From Eutypa lata (taxonomy: Eukaryota > Ascomycota > Sordariomycetes > Xylariales > Diatrypaceae), in NCBI GenBank assembly GCA_022661535.1, contig JAKULF010000001.1, positions 2,170,001 through 2,234,000 on the forward strand: a DNA stretch of 64,000 nt, in the 5' to 3' direction. A program made the position numbers and the translations under genes. Shown here in pieces: positions 44,501 to 56,199 of the stretch. The first letter of the stretch is position 1, and the number at the start of each line of letters is the position of its first letter. The notes beneath the pieces are model-generated. The model was not told the DNA's origin, searched no databases, and saw nothing but the letters and a program-made list of their open reading frames with translations.

Positions 44501-46349
44501 CGCTACTGCGGCGAGATCACCTTTCTCGCTGATATATTGTGCTTGGTTGTCTGACGCGTCAGAAGCGACCGGCTGCCTGTAGTCAAAGCGGGAGTCTTTC
44601 TCCAAGAACGCCTGGATGCGGTCCAAGCAGGTGAAGGCGGCATTAAGAGCGGGTGTCATCTGAAAAAGGGTGCTCAGAGGGGTCGCAAGGAGTTGGATAT
44701 ACGAGATGGCCGTGAAGATGGTGGTGGTATCGAGTGTCCGAGACGCGAAAAGGAACGTGACAACGGGGGAAATCGTGATGGGAGTCTGGCCGATAACAAC
44801 AGAAATGGTCATGATGGTCCGGAATCGGGATGCAGCTTTAAGCTCGTCGATCCTCATGTTCTGGATCGATCTCTGCACTGAAGCTGCGAATCCGGACATC
44901 TTAAGGAACTTCATTTGCCGTATGATATCAGTTGTGAGTCCGACTCTTTTCTGGATTCTCTCCATCCATGCTTTTTGTCGTGGTCCAGCCGGTTTAGACA
45001 GGCCGGTCGAACAGGCAGCGCAACATACTACGACCACCAATGGGGCAATAGCAGCCGTGCCAATCTCGCGGGAGAGAAGCCAACAGGCGAGAAACACTTG
45101 AATCCCGTTAGCCCAGTATTCGTGGAGTTGGAAGAGGCCCGCGGTGGTGCGCTCAACATCTGCGCTCATTAATGTGAGGGCCGCCCCGTCGTTGGCCGCC
45201 AGTTTGATCTCGACTGTTTTCCTATATACAGCGCCGGCTAGGATACCCCGAGCCATGCATACGGCACGTTCTTGGAAATACCAATACACCGTGGTAGAAA
45301 GGGCAATTCCCATGTACACCAGGGCCGTGAGACCGATGAAAGTCCAGCCAAAGTTCTGTGAAGTTTCGTCTTTTGGCTGCTGTAAATAGCGAAGCAACGA
45401 GTTTATCAGGAATGGTTGGCAGAATTGGAAGGCCGTGAGCGCGATACGTGGTGCGACTGGGAGCAAAAAAGGAGTTACTAATGATCTTGCCAGCATTTTG
45501 GCCAGGCCGTGTTTCTCACCGCGAGGGTGAGAACGGGAAATTTGGTCCGCAAGTCTCTCTTGTAAAGCTTCGGAAGCCATGTCTTTGTCGAGAGGAAATA
45601 GGTCGTCCAGTGTTAGTTCTTTCCTGTAACCTGTGAAGAACAAGCGATGTACGCTTGCGAAGGAGGCAACCAGGCCGGCAAAGGCTCCCCTGTTTATTTT
45701 GGTACCCTGGGCTTCCGTGTCTAAAAGAAACCATTTTGGCTGATGTTGCAGTTCAGCGAGAAGTATGACCAGCTTGCTAACCACGGCGGCAGTGGTCAAT
45801 CGTAAGAAGTTAATTTCATCGTCGTTGGTCGATGCTAGCCATAGAGTGTAGGTCTGAACGAGATCCAAGGGAATGCTAAGAGCAAGGTACGTGGTGATGG
45901 AATATGACGGCGATAGTGACCATGAAGACTCCCAGTGCGATACAGCAGCGATACAAAGAGCAGCGGCAAATGTGCAAGCCGAGGATGAGGCAAAATAGGC
46001 GTCGGAGTTCTCCACTTTGATGATACTCAGGACAAGCAGCCCCAGTTGAATGGTAGCATATATACAGACCGCAACCTATCACACCTCGTAAGCCATGTGC
46101 TTCGTACTGGCGGCTCAAAATGATTGTTTGATAACTCACCGATTTTATACTTGGCCGAAGAGAACCACTCGAGGCCGGTCTGCGAACGGAACCAAATATG
46201 CGCCAGAGACATGAGGCGATGAAGAAAGTGGCCGGAACAATAGAAAACAAGATCTGCTCAAGCTTGATGGTGGAGCTGAAGTCATCTTGGCATCCTCGGG
46301 TACTGGAGCCCGGCGATCTTTCAGTGAGGCATCCTGAGTAGAAGTCCAT
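41509..46349 (-). CDS. ABCC-type full ABC transporter (multidrug-resistance-associated-protein-like)
   Basis: Exon 1 starts at 46349 (MDFYSGC); one long exon covers 46015-43085, and further introns lie at about 43079-43000, 42516-42462 and 42328-42233. The order is an N-terminal hydrophobic TMD0-like region, TMD1, NBD1 (Walker A VVGPVASGKST, signature LSGGQKQRISIARA, Walker B FLIFDDVLSGLD with the second acidic residue D), TMD2 and NBD2 (Walker A GRSGSGKST, spliced across an intron; signature LSQGQRQLFGLARA; Walker B ILLLDEVSSSVD). The protein is about 1450 residues, usual for fungal MRP-like pumps of conjugates or toxins. NBD2 holds an odd insertion of seven Asp and nine Ser (about 41957-42045) after the Q-loop region. 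NBD1's degenerate Walker B glutamate is normal for ABCC asymmetry. It exports or sequesters an unknown compound. Confidence 0.92.
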
Positions 46350-48085
46350 GGCGACGCGAATGGTGAGTTGGACCGCGAAATGGCATCAAAGCACACCCCA
46401 AAGAACGAGCTTAGAGGACTAACTGCTGTACTGTTTCCACGAGGTTATGTCCACGCAGAGTGACAAGACAATTAGACAAGTGTAAGATACAAGATCATAC
46501 GGAACTGTATGATAGAAGTATGAAAACAAGAACTACAATGCAGAGCTGTTCTAGAATAAGTGCCGAGCTATGGCTCATGAGACGGTAATCATTATGTATC
46601 ACCGTTTCTGACCTCATAACGCAAAGCCACATTAATAGAAGGACTTCCCATAATACTTTCACTGGCTCGTGCTGACCCATGATGTACTAGTTTTCTAGGC
46701 TTATCATTTAAATTTAGCGATGAGTAATGGGGTGTCCAATTTACTAAAATCCTTTTAAGCCAGCACGAGCCAGGAAAGAATAGGAGAAGGTTGCTGGTAA
46801 GGTGGCGTTGCAGTACGAGATAAACAATCCCAAACGATGTGAAGGAACAAAAGGGTGGTATGAGAACAGGGGACTCCCATATGTAGGCATGTTAAAATAA
46901 GGCGATCCCTGTTGCCGGTAACATGGCAGGGAGTGATCTTCGCTCGCCTTGTCAGCCTTGTCAGCCGCTCTCAACTCAACAACCCTGTGCCATGTGCTGG
47001 AAGGATCCGCGGTAGGTATTCCAACGGTGCTATAGGATTTTCTGATGGTGTTTAACCCCCTTTTGGGAACACCTATGGGTATTTCACGTGCTCCTTATGC
47101 CACTATATTTCAGCATTTCATCATTGCTATTGTCTCATGAACCACCAAATTACTATATTATCTGGACCGGCGTGTAGTCTACGTCACGATTAAGGTTAAG
47201 GTTTGGGGGTTTAAGGGAAGAAAAGATCCTCCCCTTTGAGGGTAGGCCTAGGTAGGAAGTAATAATAGCAATAGATGCATGGATGTAAAGTACATACATA
47301 GCACTAGTAGCGATTGCGTGCGCCATCAGATAATACAGAAGCACTGTCAGGGTAGTTAGCCGTCACGAAAGTATGAATCTTGACTAGACACAAGTTAAAT
47401 CACGGTCATATGAACAGGAATAGAAGTCCCTGACCATAACCTGTTTCCGTCGACAATACCATACTCTAACATAACTCCCTATTTACCAAACTTGGAAAAC
47501 TTAGTTGACGGCAATGTGTGAAAAAAATCGAGCTCAGAATGCTTCAAGAATGCGGACATGTGCTTCTAGCTTGTTATGTATGTCATTATACGTCGGGGAT
47601 AATACCGGGTGGTCCGGTTGCAGGCCAATATTTCAAGACCCTGTTGGTTACTAACTAGAGCTAGGAAAGCGTCTATGTTTTTACTATTTATAACAGTACA
47701 CATCCACAGAAATAATACGTACTGTGCTAGTTTTGGCGAATCCTATGCTCCAGGAGGCCCCAGAAATATATTCGTATAAATACAATCAAAGCACGCCATT
47801 GAAGGAGGGAAAGTAAAGCTGTAGTTACGTTCAGCTAAGTTACGGAAAGTGAAACATTGACCATAAACAAATCCAGCCAGGCAACAACTCTTTTGTCCTC
47901 TATCACGCAATTCACAGTTCTACTAATAAACGCAGCAGGTCGTAATAGCTAATTTACAGCTTGTCTGATGAAACGAGAGGTTACATCTTCCAAAATGCTC
48001 ATTATCAACGTAAAATGCTATAAATAGCGTTTTGACCACATTATGCCATACCGGAAATTGATTGAATGCTTCATAACCCTTCAAA
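46350..48085. other. Intergenic region
   Basis: About 1.7 kb of AT-rich sequence. Minus-strand frames at 46495-46680, 46744-46974 and 47153-47344 are short and unsupported. No RNA gene, repeat or element is recognised. Confidence 0.4.
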
Positions 48086-48895
48086 TCACAGCAGCAACAT
48101 CCCTCCACTCGTCATGACCGACACGCCAGTTGCATTGCTATCCTTAAGCAACCACAGATACGCCTCCGCGACATCCTCCGGCCGGGCCGCCTTCCCAACC
48201 GGCGCCGCCGCAGCCACGTAGCCGAACAGTCCCGCCCTCTCCTCGGCACTCAGGTGGTCATACAAACCGGTCTCGACCACAACCCCGGGCTCGACGATGT
48301 TGACGCGCGTCGGCTTCAGGTCCAACGCGAGCCCCTTAGCGAGCCCCTTCAGCGCCGCCACGAAGTAGTTCACCAGCGGTCGGCCCGGCAGCGGCTTATC
48401 GGCCGGCGACCCGCCCGTCAGAACCAGCGACGATGTATTGTCCTTCGGCAGGTACCTCGCTGCTACTTTAGCTACGATCACCGGCACCACCGTGCGCCAG
48501 TGCGCCAGCGATGCGATCTGCGATGCCGATAGTATATCGAGGCTTTCGCCCATGGCGCAGTGGGCGGGACCCGCGCATTGCACGAGGTGGTCGAGGGGTG
48601 CGGCGCTGGTGCTGGCGCTGCTGACCGCCGTCTCGAGGTCTTGCTCGATGTCGGTGGGGTTCGATAGGTCGCAGGCTACTCCGTCGTTGATCTGCTGCGC
48701 GTAGAAGGGGTTCGCTGACCTGAGCTTCGCGACCGCGATTTTGACCGTCGTTTGTGTCGAGCCTAATATGGTGACCTTGGCTCCAGACTCGAGGCAGGCT
48801 TCCGCTACTGCGAAGCCGATACCTTTGGTTCCGCCGAGGATGAAGACGTGCTTGTTGAGTAGCTTTTTTGTACTTCTGGTCTGCCATCGCGACAA
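48086..48895 (-). CDS. Short-chain dehydrogenase/reductase with atypical active site
   Basis: Intronless, 269 residues. The N-terminal cofactor motif is FILGGTKGIGFAVAEA (the SDR TGxxxGIG turn with Gly for Thr), followed by CDLSNPTD (adenine pocket) and the third motif VQCAGPA in place of NNAG. The catalytic Ser is in VLTGGSPADK. Instead of the usual YxxxK, the active-site helix reads NYFVAALKGLAKGLALDL, with Lys shifted to six residues after Tyr. The rest (RVNIVEPGVV, SVMTSGGMLLL) is standard. This pattern is known in a group of fungal SDRs found in secondary-metabolite loci, whose activity may be reductase with altered mechanism or binding only. No signal is present, so it is cytosolic. The first 12 residues before the fold start are basic. 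Confidence 0.9.
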   Translation of the reverse strand: MSRWQTRSTKKLLNKHVFILGGTKGIGFAVAEACLESGAKVTILGSTQTTVKIAVAKLRSANPFYAQQINDGVACDLSNPTDIEQDLETAVSSASTSAAPLDHLVQCAGPAHCAMGESLDILSASQIASLAHWRTVVPVIVAKVAARYLPKDNTSSLVLTGGSPADKPLPGRPLVNYFVAALKGLAKGLALDLKPTRVNIVEPGVVVETGLYDHLSAEERAGLFGYVAAAAPVGKAARPEDVAEAYLWLLKDSNATGVSVMTSGGMLLL

Positions 48896-49512
48896 TGTCG
48901 TTGTTTTCTTGTTTTAACTGAAGGCTTTGAAGTGTGTCTTGATAATATTACACATTATCCTATTTGCATACGCTTACACGATATATAAGTGCCCGTATAC
49001 CACGTCGGGGATAGCATAATCCCGTCACACGAGGAATCATATCTAGACGGTCAGAAACGGTGATAACTAAGAATTTGCATTACCTAGCGTTACATTCTCG
49101 TATCAGAACTATTAAATTGATCATTATTTTGCCGCAACCGGGCATGACCCCATACTCCGACGAGCAAAGGCCAGTTTCTACAACATCATATAGGGTGCAC
49201 TATTAGTGCAAGATATGTTTGAGCAACAGACATTAATAAGTAATAAATTAGGCTTATAGTTGGTTCAGTGATGAATAGGAACTGATATTCCATGTGAGGC
49301 AATACTACAACTCTATCGTGAATGGCACATTCTGTCATGAATAGTAATAATCCACGAGACCCCCACCCCCCTTTTTATTTCTAACTCAGGAGACTAGTCA
49401 AACGGATCAACCGCTCTCGTCTTTATACAGCTGACCTATCGTGCAAGGAAATCCTCATATGTGGATTAGGGAACATGTTGACCAGACAAAACAATGATTC
49501 CTGCCAGATTTG
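48896..49512. other. Intergenic spacer
   Basis: About 620 bases, AT-rich, between the SDR start and the 3' end of the ankyrin-like gene. A C-run (ccccccacccccctttt region near 49360-49380) stands out. No gene is recognised. Confidence 0.35.
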
Positions 49513-51979
49513 TCACACAACCCAGGAGCCCGGCATTACCGTCTTAGCAGGTTTCTTTCCCAGAATTCTCCGCCTCTTCAGGGCCTTTTTTTGTTCTTTC
49601 CTGGCGAACCTGGTGTGATTAAAGCTACATGAGTGCATTTTGCACCACCGGTTAGACCGGCTATGTCCAAGACATCCGTCGGTCAGCCTGTTCCCGGATG
49701 AGCAAAGAGTGTGAGTACCACCATAAAATGGCCACAGATCAATGTAATTGCCGTAGGCGTCACAGCGGCAGAGTTGCCCTGGGAATTCTAATATGTGCCG
49801 AGCCATATCTCTCATCTGTTTCGATGTTAGGTCCAAATAGTCCGGCACTTCCATCCAACCGTAATCGAGTACTTCGTCGCTGTCACTCTCGCTTTCAGGC
49901 TGCTTCCCTTGACCCTGATTCCATTCCACCAACAACTCAGAAATGCTCTTCCTTCCCTCGTCAACCAGTCGCGTTGAATGGTCACTCTGCCATAAATCCA
50001 ACAGAGGCTTGATCTTAGAGCAGAAAATAGCTCTTGTGATAACAATATCGGGGCAAAAGTCGAATTCCTGGAAAAGCAGATGAACTGGGCTCGCCGGATC
50101 TACCCATCTCGTCATCTCGAAGCTTATGCTCCCGTGCTGAGATATCGACCATTCCACTTCCCGGGCTCTAACGAAATCAACCTGTAAATCTCGATTGTGG
50201 GCATTCAGTTCAAAGGTGCTGGGGCAAATGCGAAGTTCTTCTTGCAGATACATAATTACGTCGATTCTGGCGTAGTTTAGAAGGTCGAGCCATGTCGTGG
50301 TCATGGATGCCGGATCCCCCCCGAAACTATTCCATGTTAAATTCTGTAAGGGTGATCTTTCCATACGATCGATACGGTGAATATTAGCGCCGCTTCTGAT
50401 CAGCTCCAGAATCAAATCATCACGTTGCGCGGCTACACACTCGGCTATCAGCCACCATTGACATAGGAGATTCAGAAGGTCACCTAAATACTCTGACACT
50501 GGCAACAATGTTAGATTAGTTCCAGTAACAGCCAGGTATTTAACTGCCGCTATCAACAAAGAACCTTCTAAGATAACTGAACGGTTAGCGGTTGAGATAA
50601 TATCGTAGGGCTCGCATTCAGTAAGGTTTATGTGAGAACATAGAAACTCGAACTGATTCGAAGGTGCTCTCTGCGCCGAACTATGTAGCCTGAGGACATT
50701 GTTCAGTTTTAATTAGGGAAGATATCCATATTGATAGAAAATCTAGTATTGATTTCATACTTACGTCCACGGCATATTGCAAGGCTCAATATGACATCCG
50801 TGATTAACAAGGAACCACACGATGTCGTGTGCAGCGGACATCTGGGAAAACTGACAAAAATGATCACCATAAGGATACTGAACGATTTGGCAAACCAGTG
50901 ATAACTCACCCTGAGCAAGTTCCCGGAGGGATATGTTGCTGCGTCAACAGTGTATTCACCATTGCACAACATGGTTTGCAAGAGTCTCACATCGTCAGCT
51001 TCGAGACATGAAATCATTCTTGGGTCCCTATGTGAGATGACATGTCTGAGGCTCAGACCAATCGTGGGCATCGAATTCCATGCTCGGGTGATCATTAGAT
51101 TGGCCGACCACGATAGGAAAGAAGGCAGAACAGAGAACTTCATAGTTCTGTGTCTCACAGAAACGCTACATCTTCCTGTGTGTTCCAGAGCCCATTGCGT
51201 GTTTCTTTCATGTATGTAGAGATCTATTCCGGGTATAATGTGAAACTGGCGTCGACTCGTTCTCACGATTACATTCTCACGGCCTTGCTTCGAGGGTAAT
51301 TTCCGTGCTACGATAGTTGAAGTTGCTGGGAGGGATGGCCGTGCAAGGAAGGAGGTATCCGTGTGCGCACAATTTTCCACTAGCTGGTTTGGTCCTTCGG
51401 CGATAGTATGGGTGTATCCAACGTTAGTGTCCTTCATCCTGTCGATTCCGTCGAGAACAAGAAGAGTATTCTTCTCGTTACAGTGCCTACATTTGTTAGA
51501 GACAGAAAAGGCCAAGGGAGGTCTAGGGTGTACATCAAATTGGCGGTCAACAAAACATTCAAAACGCCCAATGTATGTCCAAGCTGCCTCTCATGTTCCC
51601 TGATGTCATCCTTCTTCGTGGCAAGCCTCAGTCTGGCCACAACTCGACTCGCGCGGTTCGTGCCGGATTGTACATCCCCAATACGGTCAAGAAATGTCTC
51701 GATCATAAACACCTCCGCTCTACAGACACTTAAGGCATTATGAATATGCTCCACGCCTGGAATATCATCATTGTGGGATCGCCGCTGGCACTCGATTGCT
51801 GTCTTTGCACCCATGGAGGCGGCTTGCACCAAGCTCAGCATGCCCCTCAGCCGAACGATCTCGTTTGGTGCATCCTCAACGGTGGCGAAGAACTGAGCAA
51901 GCTTACACGCAGCCTCGCCGAGCTGGACCGCGAGTGAAATGACCGCAATGATGCTGGCGCCGCCGCTAAGGCCGTCCAT
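49513..51979 (-). CDS. Ankyrin-like protein with fungal STAND-type N-terminal domain
   Basis: At least four exons. Exon 1 from 51979 encodes MDGLSGGASIIAVISLAVQLGEAACKLAQFF..., matching the helical N-terminal domain common in fungal STAND/NLR-like and ankyrin proteins (PigL_N-type). The intron at about 51528-51487 joins to HCNEKNTLLVLDG. Later exons contain degenerate ankyrin-like units (DVRLLQTMLCNGEYTVDAATYPSGNLLR; AAHDIVWFLVNHGCHIEPCN; RDDLILELIRSGANIHRIDRMERSPL). The C-terminus holds a Cys/His-rich stretch (CRCDAYGNYIDLWPF, CKMHSCSF) and a basic tail (KEQKKALKRRRILGKK). No NB-ARC/NACHT P-loop is visible, so it is not a complete NLR. The function is unknown; related genes are variable in fungi and include non-self recognition candidates. 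Confidence 0.75.
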
Positions 51980-53230
51980 TGCTGCTATAATAGAAATAAG
52001 TTATATAGAATGCGATTAATAGGTGCTGATATTGTGGTGTAATTCTAATACTCCCTGGATGTGACCGTGATAAATGTTTTGGAGGAATAAATGGGCGAAA
52101 GAGTGCAGTTACACATATATAATAAAGAAGCAATAAAAGCCAATAAGACTCAGCCACGTGGCGAGGTGCATATATTAAGTGGCCCCTGAAGTAAGGCTCC
52201 GAATAACATCGACTTATCTACGGAAGTTTATAACGTCAAAAACCTCAGGCAGAAATTTCAAATGCCACTCCCCTCCAAGAGGTTACCATCTCGGCATTCC
52301 TTTACAATCCCAATAGTAAGTTGATATAAACTAAGAATATACGATACATTTAAACCATCTAATTAAAGGGTTAAAATAAAGCATCATCATTCTGCCCATA
52401 GTGCCTTAAGAATGAATATGTCACTTTTAACTGGAAATATCTAAAAAAAAAATATATATATATACCAGTATTCTTTGAAGCTACACCTATAATAAACATA
52501 TAGTATTTAAATTCGAATATTTTAAAAACCAACACTTGTTATGAATCCCCTTTTTAACTTCCTTATACACTGGTCACCTTTTCAGACGTCAGACACCACT
52601 CGCCGCCACCTGATATCACCTCGCTATAGAACTTAGCTGCCACCACCTAGCTACCACCATCATATAGCCATTACCACTTATAGTGCAGTAAAACAATATA
52701 CAATAAAGGCTTACCGTATCACATAGTTGCATATATAATTTAAACATGTTATATAAGAACAATATTTAGTTGTAGTCAAGATAGCGAACGTAATACCAGC
52801 TAGGTAGTAGCAGCTAAGGGGTAGGTGCTAGATCCTACCTATAGCTAAGCGAGCTAGATTATGGGGGCAGACTTAATTACGTGTTATAACTTTAAGTAAG
52901 GGGTGGCACATGACGGCACATGTTACAAAAACAATTAGTGTATAAACCCCAATGGCAAGTGTTACTCTTTCTGGTAGTCAGGCTAGAACTATTATAGCCG
53001 CATACAGTAGTGGAGAGTACCACTTGGTGCTTTACCTACACCCATCGTTTAATAGACATCAGTGCATTAAGTCGATCGCGCAAGGAGTTGCAAATTATCC
53101 ACACTGATCTCGAACGTTACGTATATATAGTACGGTATGCTAGCATAAGTCTCACTATGTACTTCTCATCAATTCGTTGCCATGTTTAACCCCATTAACT
53201 CCTAGCTCTTTTCCCATCCGACACGTTTGG
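51980..53230. other. AT-rich intergenic block
   Basis: About 1.25 kb, strongly AT-rich especially 52180-52900, with an A-run plus TA repeat (52441-52466) and many taata/ttaaa words. No open frame is longer than about 60 codons. It could be decayed, RIP-affected sequence or merely spacer; see the findings. Confidence 0.5.
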
Positions 53231-54451
53231 CTACCGAACCGGCGAACTATTATCAGGCATCTCGGCGACAAACAACTCATTGGCAGGCATTTCCACGGGA
53301 CCCGACGGATACCTAGGTGCGTACGGATCGAAGTTGACAGACAGCGCCGACCCGGGAGTCTTGACATCCTCCTCATCGTCATTCGAGGTTGCGGCGAGTT
53401 CGCGCGGCACAGGTGCTTCCGCTTCCACCGCGGCCCTCCTGTTATTGCCCTCGAGCTCGACACCGGCTTTCTTGGCTTGCTCGCACCCCTTCTCTTCGTC
53501 GGAGTTAGGAGTGGCCCCCTCGGTGCCAGGAGATCTCCGCCGCCGCCGCCAGAATAGAAGAAGAGCTAGTAAAAAGAAAAGTGCTGATACGCCGACCCCG
53601 GCCCCGATGCCTGCCTTCGCACCTACTCCTAGGCCCTGCCCTCCTCCTCCTTCTGCTTGAGATGTATCACCCTCTGCTGGAGCTGCAGAAAGCGTCGGTG
53701 TCTGAATTGCCGTCGTAGATATCGGGCTTTCATCTGACGTCGACGTCGCTGTTGCTGTTGCGGCCGCGAACGAAGCCTCGTTGGCGGTCGAGCTGGGTGA
53801 TGTCGTACCGCCGCTAGTTGGCTTGCCTGCTTTTATGGTGAAAGCTGGCCCGGTTGTGCTGCTCTGCGTGTCGGGGTTAGTCATGTTGACTACCACGACG
53901 TTGAATATGGTCTCCGTGATGTCGAGACTCGTCGGGATCGTCCAGGTCTGGTTGATGGCGGAGTTGGTGCAGTCACCGAGGACGGTCCACGCTACATCGT
54001 AACCGAAAGTGAAGTTTTGATTATCTAGTAGTCACAACGTTAGTCTGTCAGTTACTTTTGGAAACACTCCGCGTCATTCCCTCTCATACCCCCTCATAGG
54101 CATTAATAATCTTCGACATATGAGGCCGATGACAACGCGACGAAACAAAACCAACTACATACCTATGATAGTTACGCTCGTCTTCTCGTCTTCTGATTGC
54201 AAGAACGCGCTCCACTGCCATGATGCCGGATGAAAACCGCCAGCCCACGGAGGTCCATCGATCTTCAACACGTCGGCTCTGATGCCGCTGTGCCAGCTGA
54301 TATTAATTTGCTCGCCCGGATGGTATGTCACGCCCTCCGGGGGCGCGAGGACCGTGTGGCTCAGGTTCGCCGGGTTCGCCGGGGCCTCGCAATCATTGCT
54401 CCAGAAGGGAAGCCCGCTTCCGCTACTGCTGCTGCCTTCCCATCCACTCAT
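53231..54451 (-). CDS. Single-pass Ser/Thr-rich membrane protein (Mid2/wall-sensor-like layout)
   Basis: Two exons visible: up to a GTATGT donor at about 54162, and from about 54027 to the stop at 53231. The ectodomain (SNDCEAPANPANLSHTVLAPP... INISWHSGIRADVLKIDG... NFTFGYDVAWTVLGDC... NVVVVNMTNPDTQSS) has paired Cys and N-x-S/T sites. A Ser/Thr/Ala-rich stalk follows, then a Gly-rich lead-in and one membrane helix (GVSALFFLLALLLFW) with a stop-transfer RRRRR. The cytosolic tail is acidic/basic and ends at SPVR. This is the layout of fungal plasma-membrane stress sensors and cell-surface receptors. The true start is uncertain: 54451 is the first ATG in frame, but the open frame continues upstream to a CCAG acceptor near 54532, so a signal-peptide exon probably lies further right. 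Confidence 0.7.
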
Positions 54452-54532
54452 CCCTAGTTCCGAAAGCACGGACGGCACCGGAGCTCTCAAGTAAGAGTGA
54501 GAGAGATCTGGGAAGAGCGGGGAGGAGTCTGG

Positions 54533-56199
54533 TTAAAAAAAACAACAGAAAAAGATTGGCTAACTTGATAAGACAAGAAGACAATTCCTTCGAGTCTTAC
54601 TCTTTCATATTAATGGGGACTACTAACGGCATCTACCCGCTGAAGGAGTCGTCGTTTGTTGGCAAAATGGAGTTTTATTTTCACACCGTAAGAAAATATA
54701 GAGGAATTAGTCGACCAGTCAGTCAGTCACGGACGATGATGGAGAATGCGAATCCCATCTTTCTCTGTTCCTTCTTGGTTGGGGAACCCATCATTACATA
54801 AACGAGTCAGCCAGGGGGGCCGGGGCGTAGTGGAGAGCGTTCCTGAGCTGCCGGCACCGATAGATTGATTTGCCCCCCTCCCCCTTCCCCGCTAGCGCGA
54901 TCCATCGGTCCCGTGGTTGCACACACTGCACAGATTGCACCTACATAACGAGAACTGTTTGCCGGGGTCTTAACTAAGATTATCTGCCTGTCAGTGCGGC
55001 ATCGCAACATCCCAATTCTGTCGAAAGAGAAAAAAAAAGAAAGGAAAAAAAAACAAGACAGTTGGGGGCTACGTTGCGACATTGCAGGGGGTCGATAATG
55101 GCTGAGGATTCGCTTGGCGGTGCCGGCAGCAACGACGCGACCTGGCGACCCAATGAAGCCGTGATGAGTTGCTGCACGCCGAGCCCGCTCTTCTCATCTC
55201 AGTTTCTCAGTTAGAGCGGGAAGGCCGCTCGCACGCGCAAGTATGTAGCAGCGACGGCCGGTTTGGGTCTGTTTGGGTATGATTGAATAAGAAGAAGAGG
55301 AAAAAAAAACATGCAGGCAGACAAGGCCCCGGACATTATTTTTCAGTATTATCACACGAATAGTAATAAGCCCGAGCTGGAACAGAGGAAAAGAGGAAAA
55401 GAAGGCTCTCTGCTTTCTGTCTCTGTCGCTTGCTTGATCTGGGATAAGACATATTACACCTTCTTAAAAGGGATAGCGACTAAATGGGTCGGCCGTCTTG
55501 GCAATGCCTATATTGCAGAACACCCCCACAAAATCTCGGAACCGTCCGAGGGGATTCGTTACCGTCAACTCGCTCGCTGTGTTTACATATGTAGTTCCTT
55601 CTTCCTGTGGCAACTCAGCCTTTGCGCTCTATCTTTGTCTCTCGATGCAGGTGACAGACATACTTCGAATCGAATGCATGTAAGCCACTCTTGGGTTGCA
55701 AAGGGATTCTTTATTGAACAATTATACTTATTTAGCGGCAGTCAGTCAGTCAGTCAGTCAGTCAGCGGGTTTTGCAAACTGCCGGTGTCCCACAATAAAA
55801 GAAAATATGGGAGAACATCGCCATCGATCCTATCAAGGATATTTTCATGATATTTTCATGATATTTTACACAAACCACGTTTACTTACTAAGCACTGTGT
55901 CATAGTACCTGGGTATGCAAGTCTTTGATGGAGTAAGAAAGCTTATTACCAAGTTTCAGGGAGCATCTTGACTTAGTATTGCCTACTTTTCTTTTCAAGA
56001 TTTAATTAAAGGTGAATCCCCTTCCCTCCCCTTACCTTGACTACCCCATCCCACGTGAAACTCCACCTCGAGGTAAGGTAAGGTACGGTACGGTACGATA
56101 CGTTACAATCCCCCTCTCATCTAATTGCATCCCAGGCATCTAATAGATGACTAAGTAAACAAACACCTCGCTTACCTAACTCTAGCCTCATTCACTCCC
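54533..56199. other. Intergenic region with simple repeats
   Basis: About 1.7 kb. Contains a tetranucleotide tract of six gtca/cagt units (55740-55764), a tandem tattttcatga repeat (55840-55868), a ggtac/ggtaag tract (56072-56105), and A-runs. A 179-codon frame at 55311-55850 reads through these repeats and is not believed. It should contain the missing 5' exon of the membrane-protein gene. Confidence 0.45.

Noticed and set aside
49513..51979. Complete NLR immune receptor
   Set aside because: N-domain and ankyrin-like units are present but no P-loop/NACHT/NB-ARC was found.
54325..54801. 158-codon plus-strand frame opposite the membrane-protein gene
   Set aside because: Antisense to a better supported gene with conserved topology.
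55311..55850. 179-codon plus-strand frame
   Set aside because: Reads through a gtca repeat, has no domain, and lies in a spacer with A-runs; coding is unlikely.
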